Virus record (IMG/VR): IMGVR_UViG_3300037247_000653
Span: 1 to 44,005 of that record
Strand: one strand, 5' to 3'
Length of the DNA: 44,005 bases
Origin: a virus
The translations under genes were made by a program, and so were the position numbers. Under the pieces are notes generated by a model. That model did no database searches and was not told the origin of the DNA. It worked only from the letters and a program-made list of their open reading frames with translations. This document shows, in pieces, positions 15,044-21,761 of this stretch; position 1 is the first letter of the stretch; the number at the start of each line of letters is the position of its first letter.

Positions 15044-15369
15044 CCTAGTCTCCTATACTCCACCCAATTTCCATCCTTCCATGCCAGCAACGGGATAGCC
15101 CTCATCCTCCGCGCATCCTCCACCAACCACTGTTCCCGCTGAGTACTCAGACTAGGCCGAATCCGGCACACAATGAGGTACATGTGCGACATTCTACCAT
15201 ACAGGGTGCAAAGGGCATCCTGGCACTCCTCAAAGCTCATCACGTCCCAAACCTCAGCCTGACGGAGACGCGCAGCCCTGCGACCAAACCGTTCTTGGTC
15301 CTTCACCACCTTAACTTCAAAGGCATCGCCGCGGCGGCGCCTAGAAGCTAGTTCGCTCTTCACGCTCAC
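15040..15369 (-). CDS. Possible degenerate resolvase-like protein (109 aa)
   Basis: GTG 15369 overlaps the previous TGA. The order RGDAFEVKVVKDQERFGRRA, then VWDVMSF, then YLIVCRIRP and RRMRAIPLLAWKDGNW resembles archaeal-type Hjc Holliday-junction resolvases (GxxFE, D, beta strand, helix, final strand), but the usual E-x-K of the third motif is not present. It could be a non-catalytic relative or a diverged nuclease. Its position beside the VRR-NUC gene supports DNA-repair association. Confidence 0.5.
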   Translation of the reverse strand: MSVKSELASRRRRGDAFEVKVVKDQERFGRRAARLRQAEVWDVMSFEECQDALCTLYGRMSHMYLIVCRIRPSLSTQREQWLVEDARRMRAIPLLAWKDGNWVEYRRLG

Positions 15370-15536
15370 AGCTTCACCCTGTTGCTCTGAAGGTGGCGCG
15401 AAACGAGCGGCGCCGTCGACACCGGCTCGTCACGGTAGCCGCAGGTGAGGCAGTGCAGCGGCTCGTTCGGCCAGTCCCGCACCAGGAGGATGTTGTGCCG
15501 GCCGTAGCGGTCTTCACATCGTGGACAGTAGATCAT
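15366..15536 (-). CDS. Zinc-ribbon protein (56 aa)
   Basis: ATG 15536 overlaps the upstream TGA (ATGA); stop 15366-15368. CPRCEDRYGRHN and CLTCGY form a two-knuckle zinc ribbon. One of many small zinc proteins in the early operon, fitting exactly between two genes. Confidence 0.7.
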   Translation of the reverse strand: MIYCPRCEDRYGRHNILLVRDWPNEPLHCLTCGYRDEPVSTAPLVSRHLQSNRVKL

Positions 15537-15976
15537 GGCACAGCCTTCTCCCGCTCAAAGATCACACGAACCGTTCTGCCTGGGAAATGGAGAGCAAAAG
15601 ACGCGTCCAATAAAACAGACCAGCCCATTTCACTGATCCTCACAAGGTTTGCTAACCCTTCTGTAGTGACCCCATAAGGCTCAGAGACGTAAAGGGTTCG
15701 CCCAGACTCTTTGTTTACTGCCCGATATGGATGGTCAAACCAACCACGTATAAGACTCTCGTCCCATCCGTAGCCACCCCAGCCCTCTTTCTTTGCAGCT
15801 GGACCTTGCTTCGTAGGGCTCCAAGTCCGCGTCTGCCAACCAGCCTTTTTCAGAACTTGGCTATTATCAACAAGTTCAAGTGTCGCCCTCAGCCGAGAAG
15901 AATCCACTTCATGTTCCGGCTTATTACCACAGAGGCCTTGATATGCACTTTCGTATGATTGTATCCCCGTTGCCAT
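15533..15976 (-). CDS. Hypothetical protein (147 aa)
   Basis: ATG 15976 with GAGGGAGTG before it; the frame extends to 16171 but that part crosses two micro-ORFs and the dispersed element. Starts MATGIQSYESAYQGLCGN; contains GRTLYVSEPYGVTTEGLANL and a basic C-terminus (FPGRTVRVIFEREKAV). No recognised family. Confidence 0.7.
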   Translation of the reverse strand: MATGIQSYESAYQGLCGNKPEHEVDSSRLRATLELVDNSQVLKKAGWQTRTWSPTKQGPAAKKEGWGGYGWDESLIRGWFDHPYRAVNKESGRTLYVSEPYGVTTEGLANLVRISEMGWSVLLDASFALHFPGRTVRVIFEREKAVP

Positions 15977-16011
15977 CACTCCCTCACTTTCTCCCCGCGT
16001 AGTCGGCTCAT
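15976..16011 (-). CDS. Possible 11-codon leader peptide
   Basis: A strong ribosome-binding site (AGGGGAGGAAACG) precedes ATG 16011. The frame encodes MSRLRGEKVRE and ends in TGATG with the next gene's start. The dispersed element lies inside it. A translated leader that couples to the downstream gene is plausible, but the frame is very short. Confidence 0.4.
   Translation of the reverse strand: MSRLRGEKVRE
15990..16003 (+). repeat. 14-bp dispersed element
   Basis: TCTCCCCGCGTAGT, 13 bases upstream of ATG 15976 and within the 11-codon leader frame. Confidence 0.9.
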
Positions 16012-16100
16012 CGTTTCCTCCCCTCGGGGATGCCGCACCGATCGCAGACGCCCAGGGTACAGTGCCGCCTGTGCCACCAGTCCAGGAGACGAGATAGCAC
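16008..16100 (-). CDS. 30-aa Cys-containing micropeptide
   Basis: GTG 16100 directly after the upstream stop, with GGAGGGGAAGTAG upstream; TGA at 16008-16010 overlaps the leader-peptide ATG. HCTLGVCDRCGIP suggests metal binding, with a basic tail. The strong Shine-Dalgarno and perfect fit in the gap support translation. Confidence 0.5.
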   Translation of the reverse strand: MLSRLLDWWHRRHCTLGVCDRCGIPEGRKR

Positions 16101-16535
16101 CTACTTCCCCTCCTTGAAGCGGTCACGAAACTCCTTGCAGGGCCATCGGTCGCACTCAAAACGAGTGACATTCTGAACCTCGAAGGTATGAGAGTTGTGT
16201 ATCCGGTGAACCATGTAGAGCCCCAGCCGCAGGGCGTCGGCTAGGTCACGCTGGAGAGCGTCCCTCTTTTCAACTACTCGTTGCCACTCGTTAGTAGCTG
16301 CCACCACTCCGTCTCCCAACCTCGCGTTCTCGGCCTCTAGGGCAGCGATGACGTTACAGGCCGAACACACAGAGCCGTGCATCTTCCTACTAAGCGCGTG
16401 GCCTTCTGGACAGTACCAAATGTCGGCCAACTGCCCCTCTAGGGTGGCGACGCGGTCGCGTAACTCATTGGCGCGAGAGATAGGTATTGACACAAAGCCT
16501 TCATCTGGACGACCTGTTCGTTGCTCACTAGCCAT
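16101..16535 (-). CDS. Coiled-coil protein with zinc knuckle (144 aa)
   Basis: ATG 16535 overlaps the initiator gene stop (TGATG). Helical with heptad-like leucines (ANELRDRVATLEGQLADI), then CPEGHALSRKMHGSVCSAC as a zinc knuckle, then another coiled coil. Unknown role; encoded next to the replication initiator. Confidence 0.7.
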   Translation of the reverse strand: MASEQRTGRPDEGFVSIPISRANELRDRVATLEGQLADIWYCPEGHALSRKMHGSVCSACNVIAALEAENARLGDGVVAATNEWQRVVEKRDALQRDLADALRLGLYMVHRIHNSHTFEVQNVTRFECDRWPCKEFRDRFKEGK

Positions 16536-17338
16536 CACTTCCCCTCCTTCTCCTGCCGCGCCTTCTCCGCATTGTACCGACGTTCAGCCCAAGCTACCTC
16601 TGGGTCCGGCACTACACCCTCGATCTGCCAGTCGGTCGCCTTCACCCGCTCCAGAACCCGCCAAGCGTACTTCAAAGCCCTCGCATCCGCCTCCGCCATC
16701 TCCTCGAAGATGAACTTCGCTATCGCCGCCCCCTTTTCTCCTGGAGGTAGTTCCCGAGCCATCTTTTCCAGGGACCGTACCTGCATCGTCGTAGGAGACT
16801 TATCAGAAACTTCTTCATGTAGTTTCAGCAGCAGCGGCAGGTGGGCTGCTCCTGCTGCTTCAGCAGTGGGAGCAGGGGGAGACGGGTTACGGGAAGTACG
16901 GGATACGGGATACGGGATACGGGGCTTGGATTCTGCTTGAGCAGATTCCTCTTCTGCTGGGCTGTCTGCTTGAGCAGAATCCCGTTTTGCTTGGGCCGTT
17001 GCTAGGCCACCTGCTTGACCTGCGCGGCGTTTTGCTTCATGCTTGGCCTCACGCTTCGCTAGGATTTCGGCAGCAGAAGGGTTGTAATCAGCCCAGTCAT
17101 GCACCTCGTACCCCTGCCCGTTGGCAATCCACCTCCCGGCCTCAGCTAACTCCTTCACCGCAGAGGACCGCGCCCCGGACAGCGCCCTGCTCATCCTTAC
17201 TCCGACGGGGCTGAGATGGCCGTCAGTAAGCTGCTTGGCGCAGTAGGTTAGCCCCGCAAGGTACAGCAGTTGGGCGTCCTTGCTGAGATCCGCTATCACC
17301 GGGTTCTCGAAGAAGCCGTCATCTAGCTTAACCCACAT
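16535..17338 (-). CDS. Replication initiator-like protein (DnaD/phage replisome-organizer type)
   Basis: 267 residues from ATG 17338, which overlaps the upstream TGA; a longer frame to 17620 would cover the HTH gene and is rejected. The N-terminus (WVKLDDGFFENPVIADLSKDAQLLYLAGLTYCAKQLTDGHL) is typical of phage winged-helix replication organisers. A low-complexity linker (about 110-150) rich in Ala, Glu, Ser and Pro contains DNA repeats (see separate entries), and the C-terminal half is helical. I infer origin recognition and helicase loading; no helicase or polymerase is encoded here, so the host enzymes would be recruited. Confidence 0.75.
   Translation of the reverse strand: MWVKLDDGFFENPVIADLSKDAQLLYLAGLTYCAKQLTDGHLSPVGVRMSRALSGARSSAVKELAEAGRWIANGQGYEVHDWADYNPSAAEILAKREAKHEAKRRAGQAGGLATAQAKRDSAQADSPAEEESAQAESKPRIPYPVSRTSRNPSPPAPTAEAAGAAHLPLLLKLHEEVSDKSPTTMQVRSLEKMARELPPGEKGAAIAKFIFEEMAEADARALKYAWRVLERVKATDWQIEGVVPDPEVAWAERRYNAEKARQEKEGK
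16852..16978. repeat. Iteron-like repeats inside initiator gene (candidate origin)
   Basis: TCTGCTTGAGCAGA occurs at 16932-16945 and 16965-16978, 33 bp apart. A related palindrome CTGCTGCTTCAGCAG lies at 16852-16866, and further TGCTTG/TGCTTC steps run to about 17040. Phage origins are often located inside the initiator gene as iterons, so this is an origin candidate. Codon repetition (SAQAES) is the simpler explanation. Confidence 0.45.
16897..16924. repeat. Four tandem 7-bp repeats
   Basis: TACGGGA three times then TACGGGG, within the initiator linker. Seven is not a multiple of three, so copy-number change would shift the frame. Confidence 0.85.
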
Positions 17339-17592
17339 CACACGCGCATCTTCCACTCGTGCTGGCAGCCGTTGCGCACGTTGTAGTCGCCGCCACACTT
17401 CCGGCATTTGAACCAGCTGGCCGGCACGTAGACGTACTGGGGACCGGCGCAGCGGCAGTCTTCGTTCAGGTGGTAACGAACTGTTCTCTGGGTCACCCCC
17501 AACCTCTGGGCAATCTGCGCGACTTTCCAGTCGGCATGGAAGAGCTCCACCATGCCTGCATGAACCGCCCTGCTTTCCTCTGTCGCTATCAC
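17338..17592 (-). CDS. HTH plus zinc-ribbon DNA-binding protein (84 aa)
   Basis: GTG 17592 behind GAGAGGCGTC. Residues 23-43 (KVAQIAQRLGVTQRTVRYHLNE) form a clear helix-turn-helix. C63, C66, C76 and H78 (CRKCGGDYNVRNGCQH) form a zinc site, with another CRC at 46-48. A transcription regulator or replication accessory is likely; it is immediately upstream of and translationally coupled to the replication initiator. Confidence 0.75.
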   Translation of the reverse strand: MIATEESRAVHAGMVELFHADWKVAQIAQRLGVTQRTVRYHLNEDCRCAGPQYVYVPASWFKCRKCGGDYNVRNGCQHEWKMRV

Positions 17593-17642
17593 GACGCCTC
17601 TCTCTCCAAGAGTCGGTCACCCACGATGGCGAGCCGTGTCAT
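17589..17642 (-). CDS. 17-aa micropeptide between RNA ligase and HTH genes
   Basis: ATG 17642 overlaps the ligase stop (ATGA), and TGA at 17589-17591 overlaps the next GTG. It encodes MTRLAIVGDRLLEREAS; the EAS-stop end is shared with three other genes as part of a repeated junction module. Likely a coupling leader; translation not proven. Confidence 0.4.
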   Translation of the reverse strand: MTRLAIVGDRLLEREAS

Positions 17643-18319
17643 GGCTTTGCGTCCTTGAAGTCTTTAGTCTTCAGCTTCCACATCAGTCTCTGCCCGTGCT
17701 TGGTGTAGAGGGGGATAGGAGTTCGAACGACAACACCCTCTGCGGGAGAATCCGCAGTGCCCTCTAAAGCTGCTGTCACTGAACCTTGGCCTCCCTTAAC
17801 GGCATCAACGATACTTTGAGTAGTCCACAACTCGCCAAAGTCGGGCACCGTAGCGACCCCCACCCTCTCGGCCACGTCTAGTACGTCATCCCACCCTAGC
17901 CATGTGGTGTCGCTGACCATCACGTCGAACAGCCTGAAGCTGACATCGTTGTTCTTCCTATAGTTCCCGCCCTTCTGAATACCTGCGCCGTACCCTTCGC
18001 CGTACAAGGTTATAGGGTAGATGTCATCGCCTCTGCTAAGCGGGACGGACAGCATCTTGTCCAAGGTGAAGATGTCATATAGTATCTCGATTATGGTGCC
18101 GGGGAATTGCGTGTTGTCTCCCCGTCCGTAAAACTTCACTGCCCACTCGCCATCTTCTTGCTCAAGGGACACACGGATATTCATGCCGTTGATCTTCTCG
18201 GTGACTAGCCACCCGTCCACGTAGGTGAACTCGGGTAGGCGAAAACTAGTGCAGTCTACGCCGAAATCTTCCCTCCGGGTAAACAGCGTCTCAATCTTCG
18301 GATACTTCTGCACGCTCAT
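17639..18319 (-). CDS. RNA ligase (Rnl2-like nucleotidyltransferase)
   Basis: 226 residues from ATG 18319 (GTAGAAGGAGGGTGTGAA upstream). Motif I is EKINGMN (K42 is the lysine that would be adenylated), with YGRGDN at 64-69, motif III LYGEGYGAG (E108), motif IV EGVVVRT (194-200) and motif V KLKTKDF (215-221). This covers the adenylyltransferase core of Rnl2-type ligases; the C-terminal domain of T4 Rnl2 is missing, as in many short phage members. It could repair nicked RNA, such as host-cleaved tRNA. Confidence 0.85.
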   Translation of the reverse strand: MSVQKYPKIETLFTRREDFGVDCTSFRLPEFTYVDGWLVTEKINGMNIRVSLEQEDGEWAVKFYGRGDNTQFPGTIIEILYDIFTLDKMLSVPLSRGDDIYPITLYGEGYGAGIQKGGNYRKNNDVSFRLFDVMVSDTTWLGWDDVLDVAERVGVATVPDFGELWTTQSIVDAVKGGQGSVTAALEGTADSPAEGVVVRTPIPLYTKHGQRLMWKLKTKDFKDAKP

Positions 18320-18332
18320 TTCACACCCTCCT

Positions 18333-18346
18333 TCTACTCGCGGAGA
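18333..18346 (-). repeat. Variant of dispersed element (TCTCC-GCGA-GTAGA)
   Basis: The arms match the family but the central four bases differ. It lies 13 bases upstream of the ligase ATG with the Shine-Dalgarno following, as at 11785-11798, and encodes the end of the upstream gene. Confidence 0.6.
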
Positions 18347-18969
18347 ATGGCCACTTGATCTCCGACCTTTGCCAGCCACGCCATGCCGGCCGCCTCGTCC
18401 TCGAAGTAGACGTCGACCCAGGGTGTAAGGACTGAGGTGTCCGTCGGCCTCGTGATCTGCCTGTCAGGCCCCGCACCTCGATCCAGGCAAGTATACGTTC
18501 TGCCAGTGGGATCACCAACAAGGCGGAAGCGAACCCCAATATCAAGGCCCCACCAGCAAGCAGCAGCACCCTCATAAGGGTAAATACCTGAGTACATCGG
18601 GTTGCCAGTTGGGAGATAGAAGGTAACAACTACTTGTACCTCATGACGTGGCGCAGTCTCTCTGCGAAGTTGCGGGTCGAGATTACTTCCTGCTTGAAGT
18701 CCTGACATGTCTGGCAGTGGCGTCGGTGCCACCAATTCAGGAGGCCACGCAAAAGGCTCATCTAGCTCTCCTTCTTTGCTATCCGCTCGCAGCGTTGGCA
18801 GATGGGCCACTGGGTAGCGCTGGAATATTCGCCAAACCGTGCTGGTAGGCCACACAGTGTTCGTGGAGGATGCCCCAAGATATGGCGTCTCCTGCCGCAT
18901 CCCGTTAGCACGTAAACCATCACTACCTCCTATGAGCGCCAAGGCCAGCAGCGCTATTGCTAGACGCAT
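18334..18969 (-). CDS. Secreted protein with 3D/barwin-like domain
   Basis: 211 residues with an N-terminal signal peptide (MRLAIALLALALIGGSDGL). After a Pro-rich linker, the last 110 residues (MYSGIYPYEGAAAC, IGVRFRLVGDPTGRTYTCLDRG, WVDVYFEDEAAGMAWLAKVG) follow the order of double-psi beta-barrel 3D domains: G-x-A-A-C, C-x-DRG, then a D-V-x-F strand. Such domains can cleave or bind peptidoglycan. It is encoded far from the lysis genes, in the early operon, so an early cell-envelope role is worth considering. Confidence 0.65.
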   Translation of the reverse strand: MRLAIALLALALIGGSDGLRANGMRQETPYLGASSTNTVWPTSTVWRIFQRYPVAHLPTLRADSKEGELDEPFAWPPELVAPTPLPDMSGLQAGSNLDPQLRRETAPRHEVQVVVTFYLPTGNPMYSGIYPYEGAAACWWGLDIGVRFRLVGDPTGRTYTCLDRGAGPDRQITRPTDTSVLTPWVDVYFEDEAAGMAWLAKVGDQVAILRE

Positions 18970-19173
18970 TCACGACGCCTCCGCCGCGATTGCACAGCCT
19001 TCGCTGCAGTAGCCAACCAAGTCCCCGTCGACCAACTCGTCCATATGAATATGGGGAATGGTATCCATAAACCATTCGTGGCACTGATTGCATTGCCACC
19101 GGCTACTTAGGCTGTGCAACCCGTGTCTATAGCAGTCGTCGTCACACTCTTCCTTGGTCATGATCAGCTTCAC
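18970..19173 (-). CDS. Zinc-binding small protein (67 aa)
   Basis: GTG 19173 four bases after GGAGG (GGAGGCGTC); an ATG four codons later lacks suitable spacing. CNQCHEWFMD, H-x-H and CSEGC build a zinc site. It ends in AEAS-stop within a repeated junction sequence. Confidence 0.65.
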   Translation of the reverse strand: MKLIMTKEECDDDCYRHGLHSLSSRWQCNQCHEWFMDTIPHIHMDELVDGDLVGYCSEGCAIAAEAS

Positions 19174-19370
19174 GACGCCTCCCTGAACTCGTGCCAGCCG
19201 TTCCGTTCGGCATGCTCCGCTACCAGATCCCAGAACACCCGAGCAGCGACACGAACGTCCCCCGCTATCTCAATCCGGCGGTCACGGTGAAAGGTCACTA
19301 TAGGCTTGCCGTTGACCGCGAAGACCAGAGGGCCGGGCTCAATATTGCTTAGCAAATAGTCAGGATGCAT
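19170..19370 (-). CDS. Hypothetical protein (66 aa)
   Basis: ATG 19370 behind GGAGGCGTCGTGA. Beta-strand N-terminus (GPLVFAVNGKPIVTFHRDRRIEI) and C-terminal helix (ARVFWDLVAEHAERNGW). Unknown; ends REAS-stop in the repeated junction module. Confidence 0.65.
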   Translation of the reverse strand: MHPDYLLSNIEPGPLVFAVNGKPIVTFHRDRRIEIAGDVRVAARVFWDLVAEHAERNGWHEFREAS

Positions 19371-20327
19371 TCACGACGCCTCCCTCTCCTGGAGCCAGTC
19401 AAGGAAGCTAACGACTTGGGGTAACTCGCCCCAATGCGCTTGCCCCGCTATCTCCCGCAGTTCCGCCACGCTGTACCGCTTGGCCCGTGGCTCCGGTGGC
19501 CCCTTCACGATGTCCCGGAGCTCTCTCGTGGTCTTCCCCGTCTCCTGGGCATCGGTGAGTAGGGCAGCACGCTTCGGTTCAGGTAGGGCGGCCACTTCTC
19601 GGTGGTGAGTCCAAGACAGCACCTCTACGCGGGTAGAGGGCGGGAACTGCCGCGCTACCCAGGCGTAGTTGGCTAGTCTCTCCTGGCTCAGCCCCAGGGA
19701 ATCGTAGTGCTGGGATGCCTTTTCATTGAACAGAGTTTCGCCGGCGATAACCCAGTCGCCTATCGCCCAGGGAAGCCGCTGTACCGCCTGAGCCAACGCC
19801 TCGCCCTGCTGTACCCACGCATCCCACGTTAGACCAGCCCCCTCCCCTACCGAGGCCGTAGCCTCTCCCTGCTGGTCAATCTTGGGCGTGGGCGACCTAG
19901 TATCTCCCGCAGAAGGCATCACCTCCGTTCCTTGGGTGGACTCCCTAGCGGGACGGTCGAGGGCCATGCTGCTCGCGCCACGCTGGTCGTCTATTCGATT
20001 GTGCTCGACCGTCCCGCTAGAGGGTTCACCGTAGTCCACTATCCATTCGATCTTGCCGTTGCCCGCGTCACGCCAGTAGTACCGGACGCCACTCTCCTCG
20101 CGTAGTCCGTCCTTCCAGCCGCCCGTCGTGACTTGGTCATGGTGGGTGTGACACAGCAAGATGACATTCTTCTTGTCGTCCCGCCGCTTCTTGCTGCCGC
20201 CCATCTTGCGCGGTTCAACGTGGTGGTGCTCGGTTGCCGGCTGAAAACACACGATGCAGACGTGCTCGTGCGGCCGACGCTCAGGGCAGAAGCGCGAACG
20301 GCACAGCGAGGTGGAGGTGACGGTCAC
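19371..20327 (-). CDS. HNH endonuclease domain fused to a DNA-binding-type C-terminal domain
   Basis: 318 residues from GTG 20327 (overlaps previous stop). The HNH part: C24-x-x-C27, HHH at 34-36, RKMGG at 40-44, N54 and LCHTHH at 58-63. A disordered Ser/Thr-rich linker (about 105-160) follows. Residues about 165-280 (AIGDWVIAGETLF, GLSQERLANYAWVARQFP, LSWTHHREVAALP, ARELRDIV-type end) match a domain I know from phage and plasmid proteins that resembles ParB/KorB-like helical modules. The fusion suggests site-directed nicking or a homing-type nuclease with its own DNA reader. Confidence 0.75.
   Translation of the reverse strand: MTVTSTSLCRSRFCPERRPHEHVCIVCFQPATEHHHVEPRKMGGSKKRRDDKKNVILLCHTHHDQVTTGGWKDGLREESGVRYYWRDAGNGKIEWIVDYGEPSSGTVEHNRIDDQRGASSMALDRPARESTQGTEVMPSAGDTRSPTPKIDQQGEATASVGEGAGLTWDAWVQQGEALAQAVQRLPWAIGDWVIAGETLFNEKASQHYDSLGLSQERLANYAWVARQFPPSTRVEVLSWTHHREVAALPEPKRAALLTDAQETGKTTRELRDIVKGPPEPRAKRYSVAELREIAGQAHWGELPQVVSFLDWLQEREAS
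19624..19637 (+). repeat. Variant of dispersed element (TCTAC-GCGG-GTAGA)
   Basis: A perfect inverted repeat extended to 7-bp arms (CCTCTAC/GTAGAGG), inside the HNH fusion gene. Confidence 0.5.
20093..20106 (+). repeat. Variant of dispersed element (TCTCC-TCGC-GTAGT)
   Basis: One centre base and the last base differ from consensus; inside the HNH fusion gene, encoding LREES. Confidence 0.5.
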
Positions 20328-21079
20328 CTAGCCCCCGCCTTCTGGGCGAGCTCCCCCCTCATGGCGTCCACTACAACCTGTAGCGGCACCTTCCCTGAAA
20401 TTGCCCTCACCTCGGCGTAGTTCTTCAGCGCCTTCAGCTCTGGCGGAACCCCGAATAGCCGGTGAACCATAGCCCTGTCCAGCCCCAGCTCGTTAGCCTC
20501 CACCCATAGGCCAGACCAGTCCGCGGCGCCATCCCCTGAAGGCACGGCCTCAGCCTTTGGGGTAGCTCTCGTCTGGCGCGGCTTCGGCTGGGGTGAAGCA
20601 GGCGCATCCTCTTTGGGCATCTCCTCTGCGGGCGTGGGCTCGAAGCCCGACAGGTGCATGATGAATCCCAGGGGCATCCTCAACGCCTTGGAGCCTGCCC
20701 GGGTCTGCGCCATAGAGCGGATGGCGTAGTCGTCGGCCTTGGCCCATCGCGTCTCGTCTCGCGTACACTCAGCCTCTGCCGCTCCGACAACAGCGCCGCC
20801 CAAGGTCCGGGCTTCAACGCGGGCCTCCCAGCCGCCCTCAATGGCCCGTGTCCAGTCTGTAATCGGGAACACCCCCACCAGTGCGCCGAGGGTTGCCCAC
20901 CCCTCGTAGAGGACGTGGCGCTTGCCATTGATGTTGATGTAGAGTTTCCGTTGTTCGATAACCGGCGCCAGGGCGGTTGCGATCGCCGTGGCCTGCGCCA
21001 CCTTCTCCGCTGGCGAGCCCACGAGGAGGGCCGGTACGCTCTCCTCGCGTAGCACTACGTCGGTTCCTTCTTGGGTCAT
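20324..21079 (-). CDS. Conserved phage DNA-metabolism-type protein (251 aa)
   Basis: ATG 21079 behind GAGGTGCGTGC. The core (ININGKRHVLYEGWATLGALVGVFP, VGAAEAECTRDE, DDYAIRSMAQTRAGSKALRMPLGFIMHLSGFEPTPAEEMP, each read in separate blocks) belongs to a family found in many phages and often placed with recombination genes. I suspect a single-strand annealing or recombination function but cannot prove it. The C-terminal 60 residues after a Pro/Lys linker form a separate helical module. Confidence 0.7.
   Translation of the reverse strand: MTQEGTDVVLREESVPALLVGSPAEKVAQATAIATALAPVIEQRKLYININGKRHVLYEGWATLGALVGVFPITDWTRAIEGGWEARVEARTLGGAVVGAAEAECTRDETRWAKADDYAIRSMAQTRAGSKALRMPLGFIMHLSGFEPTPAEEMPKEDAPASPQPKPRQTRATPKAEAVPSGDGAADWSGLWVEANELGLDRAMVHRLFGVPPELKALKNYAEVRAISGKVPLQVVVDAMRGELAQKAGAR
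21040..21053 (+). repeat. Variant of dispersed element (TCTCC-TCGC-GTAGC)
   Basis: Near the 5' end of the 251-aa gene, 26-39 bases after its start; encodes LREES. Confidence 0.5.
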
Positions 21080-21336
21080 GCACGCACCTCGTTCCTTGCC
21101 CGCATATCTAGGGCGTTACGGACAGCCTCTTCTATGGCTTTGTTACATTCAGGACAGCGGTGCGGACTTGGGGGAAATAGGCTGCTTCCTATAGTTAACA
21201 CATTGGACCCGGCCCTCCCCACATATTCGTCAGCAGGGCGCGGGCCACTCCACCCGGGAGGAAGGCTAAGGTCGTGCCACACTTCCTCCTTCGGGCAGTT
21301 GTCGCAAAGGAATGTCAGCTTGACGTCTATACTCAT
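21076..21336 (-). CDS. Zinc-binding protein (86 aa)
   Basis: ATG 21336 overlaps the previous stop, with GAGAAGGTGGACGC upstream. LTFLCDNCPKEE and HRCPECNKAIEEA provide two CxxC pairs about 45 residues apart, a zinc ribbon with a long insert. C-terminal helix. Unknown target. Confidence 0.7.
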   Translation of the reverse strand: MSIDVKLTFLCDNCPKEEVWHDLSLPPGWSGPRPADEYVGRAGSNVLTIGSSLFPPSPHRCPECNKAIEEAVRNALDMRARNEVRA

Positions 21337-21761
21337 GCGTCCACCTTCTCTTTCTTGCGCTCCAGCGTCAGCTTGGGGCGCTGCCGCTCAGTGGTCCGCG
21401 CCCCGGTGATAATCTCCCCGACGCGCCCGCCCAGCTTCGCCAGTTCGTTCAGTTCCTTCTGATCCCAGCGCGGGGGCGGTGCCTTGGGCTGCACACGTAC
21501 CTTCCTCCACTGCTCCTGCGTTACCAGTTCTTCGAGCAGCAGCATGTGGGCATCCTCGATCGTGTGAACCATGACGCCCAGCGCCAGCTTCCCGCTCCAG
21601 TGCTCCTCGTCTAGGTGGGTGGCGCCGCGTGCCTCCATGCGGTTCACCAGCTCCCACTCGGCCTTGCCAGCCATTTCCAGTAGCTTTTGCCCTTCGGCCT
21701 TCATCCCCACGGCCATCTCCGCTAGGGCGTCGTCGCTGTACTCCATCAGTTCGGGATTCAT
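21333..21761 (-). CDS. Helical protein (142 aa)
   Basis: ATG 21761 overlaps the previous stop. The longer frame to 21869 would run across the upstream gene. Long acidic/amphipathic helices (AEGQKLLEMAGKAEWELVNRM, then LLLEELVTQEQWRKV) with a basic end (RPKLTLERKKEKVDA). Function unknown. It shares an 18-bp 3' end plus next start with the upstream gene. Confidence 0.65.
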   Translation of the reverse strand: MNPELMEYSDDALAEMAVGMKAEGQKLLEMAGKAEWELVNRMEARGATHLDEEHWSGKLALGVMVHTIEDAHMLLLEELVTQEQWRKVRVQPKAPPPRWDQKELNELAKLGGRVGEIITGARTTERQRPKLTLERKKEKVDA

